Shown here one piece after another: positions 63,334 to 64,000 of a stretch of DNA of 64,000 nt. The stretch covers positions 186,001-250,000 of the forward strand of contig CAVPCU010000002.1 of the NCBI GenBank assembly GCA_963702575.1, given 5' to 3'. The number at the start of each line of letters is the position of its first letter. Positions within the stretch are counted from its first letter, which is position 1. Origin of the DNA: VRUE01 sp963702575. Its GTDB lineage: Bacteria > Actinomycetota > Thermoleophilia > Solirubrobacterales > 70-9. Below the pieces are notes generated by a model. That model was given only the letters and a program-made list of their open reading frames with translations. It was not told where the DNA came from and did no database searches. A program made the position numbers and the translations under genes.

Positions 63334-64000
63334 GGAGCGGCGGCGGAAGCGACGTTCCCCATCGCGTCCACGTTGGCTGACGCAAGCCCTCTGACGACCA
63401 CCGTGTCGAGAGCGGTGTAGGAGGCGAGGAGCTTTTGGGCGGCGTCGGCATCCCCAGCGGCTACGCCTACGGTGCCCTCGGGCTCGGCTAGGCGGTCGAA
63501 GTGGTTGCGGTAGCCGGCGTGGAGGTCGCGGTAGAAGGACTCCTCCTTGGCCAGCCGGTCGGCGGCGTCGGGGCCGATGGCGGTGCGGACGTAGCCGAAG
63601 ACCGGCGGCGCCTCGCGGCCGGCCTCCTGAGCGCCGGCCTCGACCTGCAGCCGGGCGCGGGCGGCGAACTCGGGGGTCATCCAGTTGAAGAAGGCGCCGT
63701 CGAACTCGGCCCCGGCGAGGGCGCACATCTTCGGCCCCATCGCGGCGAGGACGAGGCGGACCCCGGGCAGGCGCTCGCGCAGCTCCGGCAGCGACCCGCG
63801 CATCCGCGTCAGCGGCTTCTCGGCGAAGCCGGCGCCGACGCCGAGCCAGAGGCGGGCCGGGTCGAGGCCGGTGCGCTCGAGGTCGGCGGCGATCTGCTCG
63901 GGCGGGGTGCGGTCGAGGGCGATCACGGCGACCCCGAGCTCGACCTCCTCGGCCGCGGCGGCGAACTCGGCGAGCGTGTCGAGCCCCTTGGCGCCGGGGT
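63330..64000 (-). CDS. LLM-class F420-dependent oxidoreductase, C-terminal part (partial)
   Basis: Open at the right edge; ~220 C-terminal residues visible. ARLWLGVGAGFAEKPLTRMRGSLPELRERLPGVRLVLAAMGPKMCALAGAEFDGAFFNWMTPEFAARARLQVEAGAQEAGR is typical of luciferase-like monooxygenases of the F420-dependent group (conserved G-A-G and LAAMGPKM segments). Actinobacteria have many paralogues, so no substrate can be named. The stop TAG lies within the CTAG next to the IS element. Confidence 0.85.
   Translation of the reverse strand, partial: PGAKGLDTLAEFAAAAEEVELGVAVIALDRTPPEQIAADLERTGLDPARLWLGVGAGFAEKPLTRMRGSLPELRERLPGVRLVLAAMGPKMCALAGAEFDGAFFNWMTPEFAARARLQVEAGAQEAGREAPPVFGYVRTAIGPDAADRLAKEESFYRDLHAGYRNHFDRLAEPEGTVGVAAGDADAAQKLLASYTALDTVVVRGLASANVDAMGNVASAAAP

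Overview
The window is high-GC actinobacterial DNA, most likely from the Thermoleophilia/Solirubrobacterales. Supporting this are a PSPAMVVALIALFVALGG-type membrane leader at 14.7 kb, a dnaK-grpE-dnaJ-hspR-clpB heat-shock cluster, phosphatidylinositol genes (inositol-3-phosphate synthase, CDP-alcohol phosphotransferase), GTG/TTG and apparently leaderless starts, and an SCO6880/DUF6112-type conjugation module. The lineage is inferred from gene content; no search was run.

Left part (1-20.6 kb): an RHS/YD-repeat protein, open at the left edge, with a small membrane PH-like candidate immunity protein. Next is most of an integrative conjugative element (ICE). A minus-strand operon (5.7-13.1 kb) has four-base overlaps at every junction: DUF6112-like, a membrane-anchored transfer protein, TrbL-like, SCO6880-like, VirB4-like ATPase, VirD4/TraG-like coupling protein and a 75-residue protein. 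Most of these genes are broken by single-base frameshifts. Then come an intact regulatory block (three small HTH or winged-helix proteins), two exported proteins, an ECF-like sigma factor with a C-terminal membrane extension, a VirB1-like peptidoglycan hydrolase, an excisionase and a tyrosine integrase. The element ends at the 3' half of a tRNA-Lys(TTT) gene, cut at the anticodon loop (20602-20643). No relaxase is visible, so the element probably extends past the left edge.

The most striking observation is a repeated promoter-like motif, CGATGCAA-N13-TGGACA. It occurs five times (5189, 13169, 17721, 17762, 20445), always with exactly 13 bases between the blocks and always oriented towards a gene of the element: the 93-residue gene, the transfer operon, the sigma factor, the hydrolase and the integrase. 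I infer a dedicated regulon driven by the element's own membrane-tethered sigma factor.

Middle (20.7-47 kb): a TacA/TacT-like toxin-antitoxin pair, two tandem secreted S33 hydrolases, two lipoproteins, and a minus-strand purine cluster (purD, purE, purB, purC, purS, purQ, purL, purF, purN, purH; no purM or purK seen). Plus-strand accessory modules sit inside the cluster: an MFS exporter divergent from its TetR regulator, and an island with a P450, an HTH-nucleotidyltransferase/HEPN pair, an ApeA-like HEPN protein and Phd/VapC.

Right (47-64 kb): two cell-wall proteins, the chaperone cluster (clpB to dnaK), cytochrome c, endonuclease III, an inositol-lipid operon (PAP2, CDP-alcohol phosphotransferase, inositol-3-phosphate synthase, GT4-PHP fusion), a UDG-like protein, an intact IS982-type element, and part of an F420-dependent LLM oxidoreductase.

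Single-base frameshifts in purF, purD, purB, clpB (two), dnaK, dnaJ and others look like consensus errors. They are far denser in the transfer operon.
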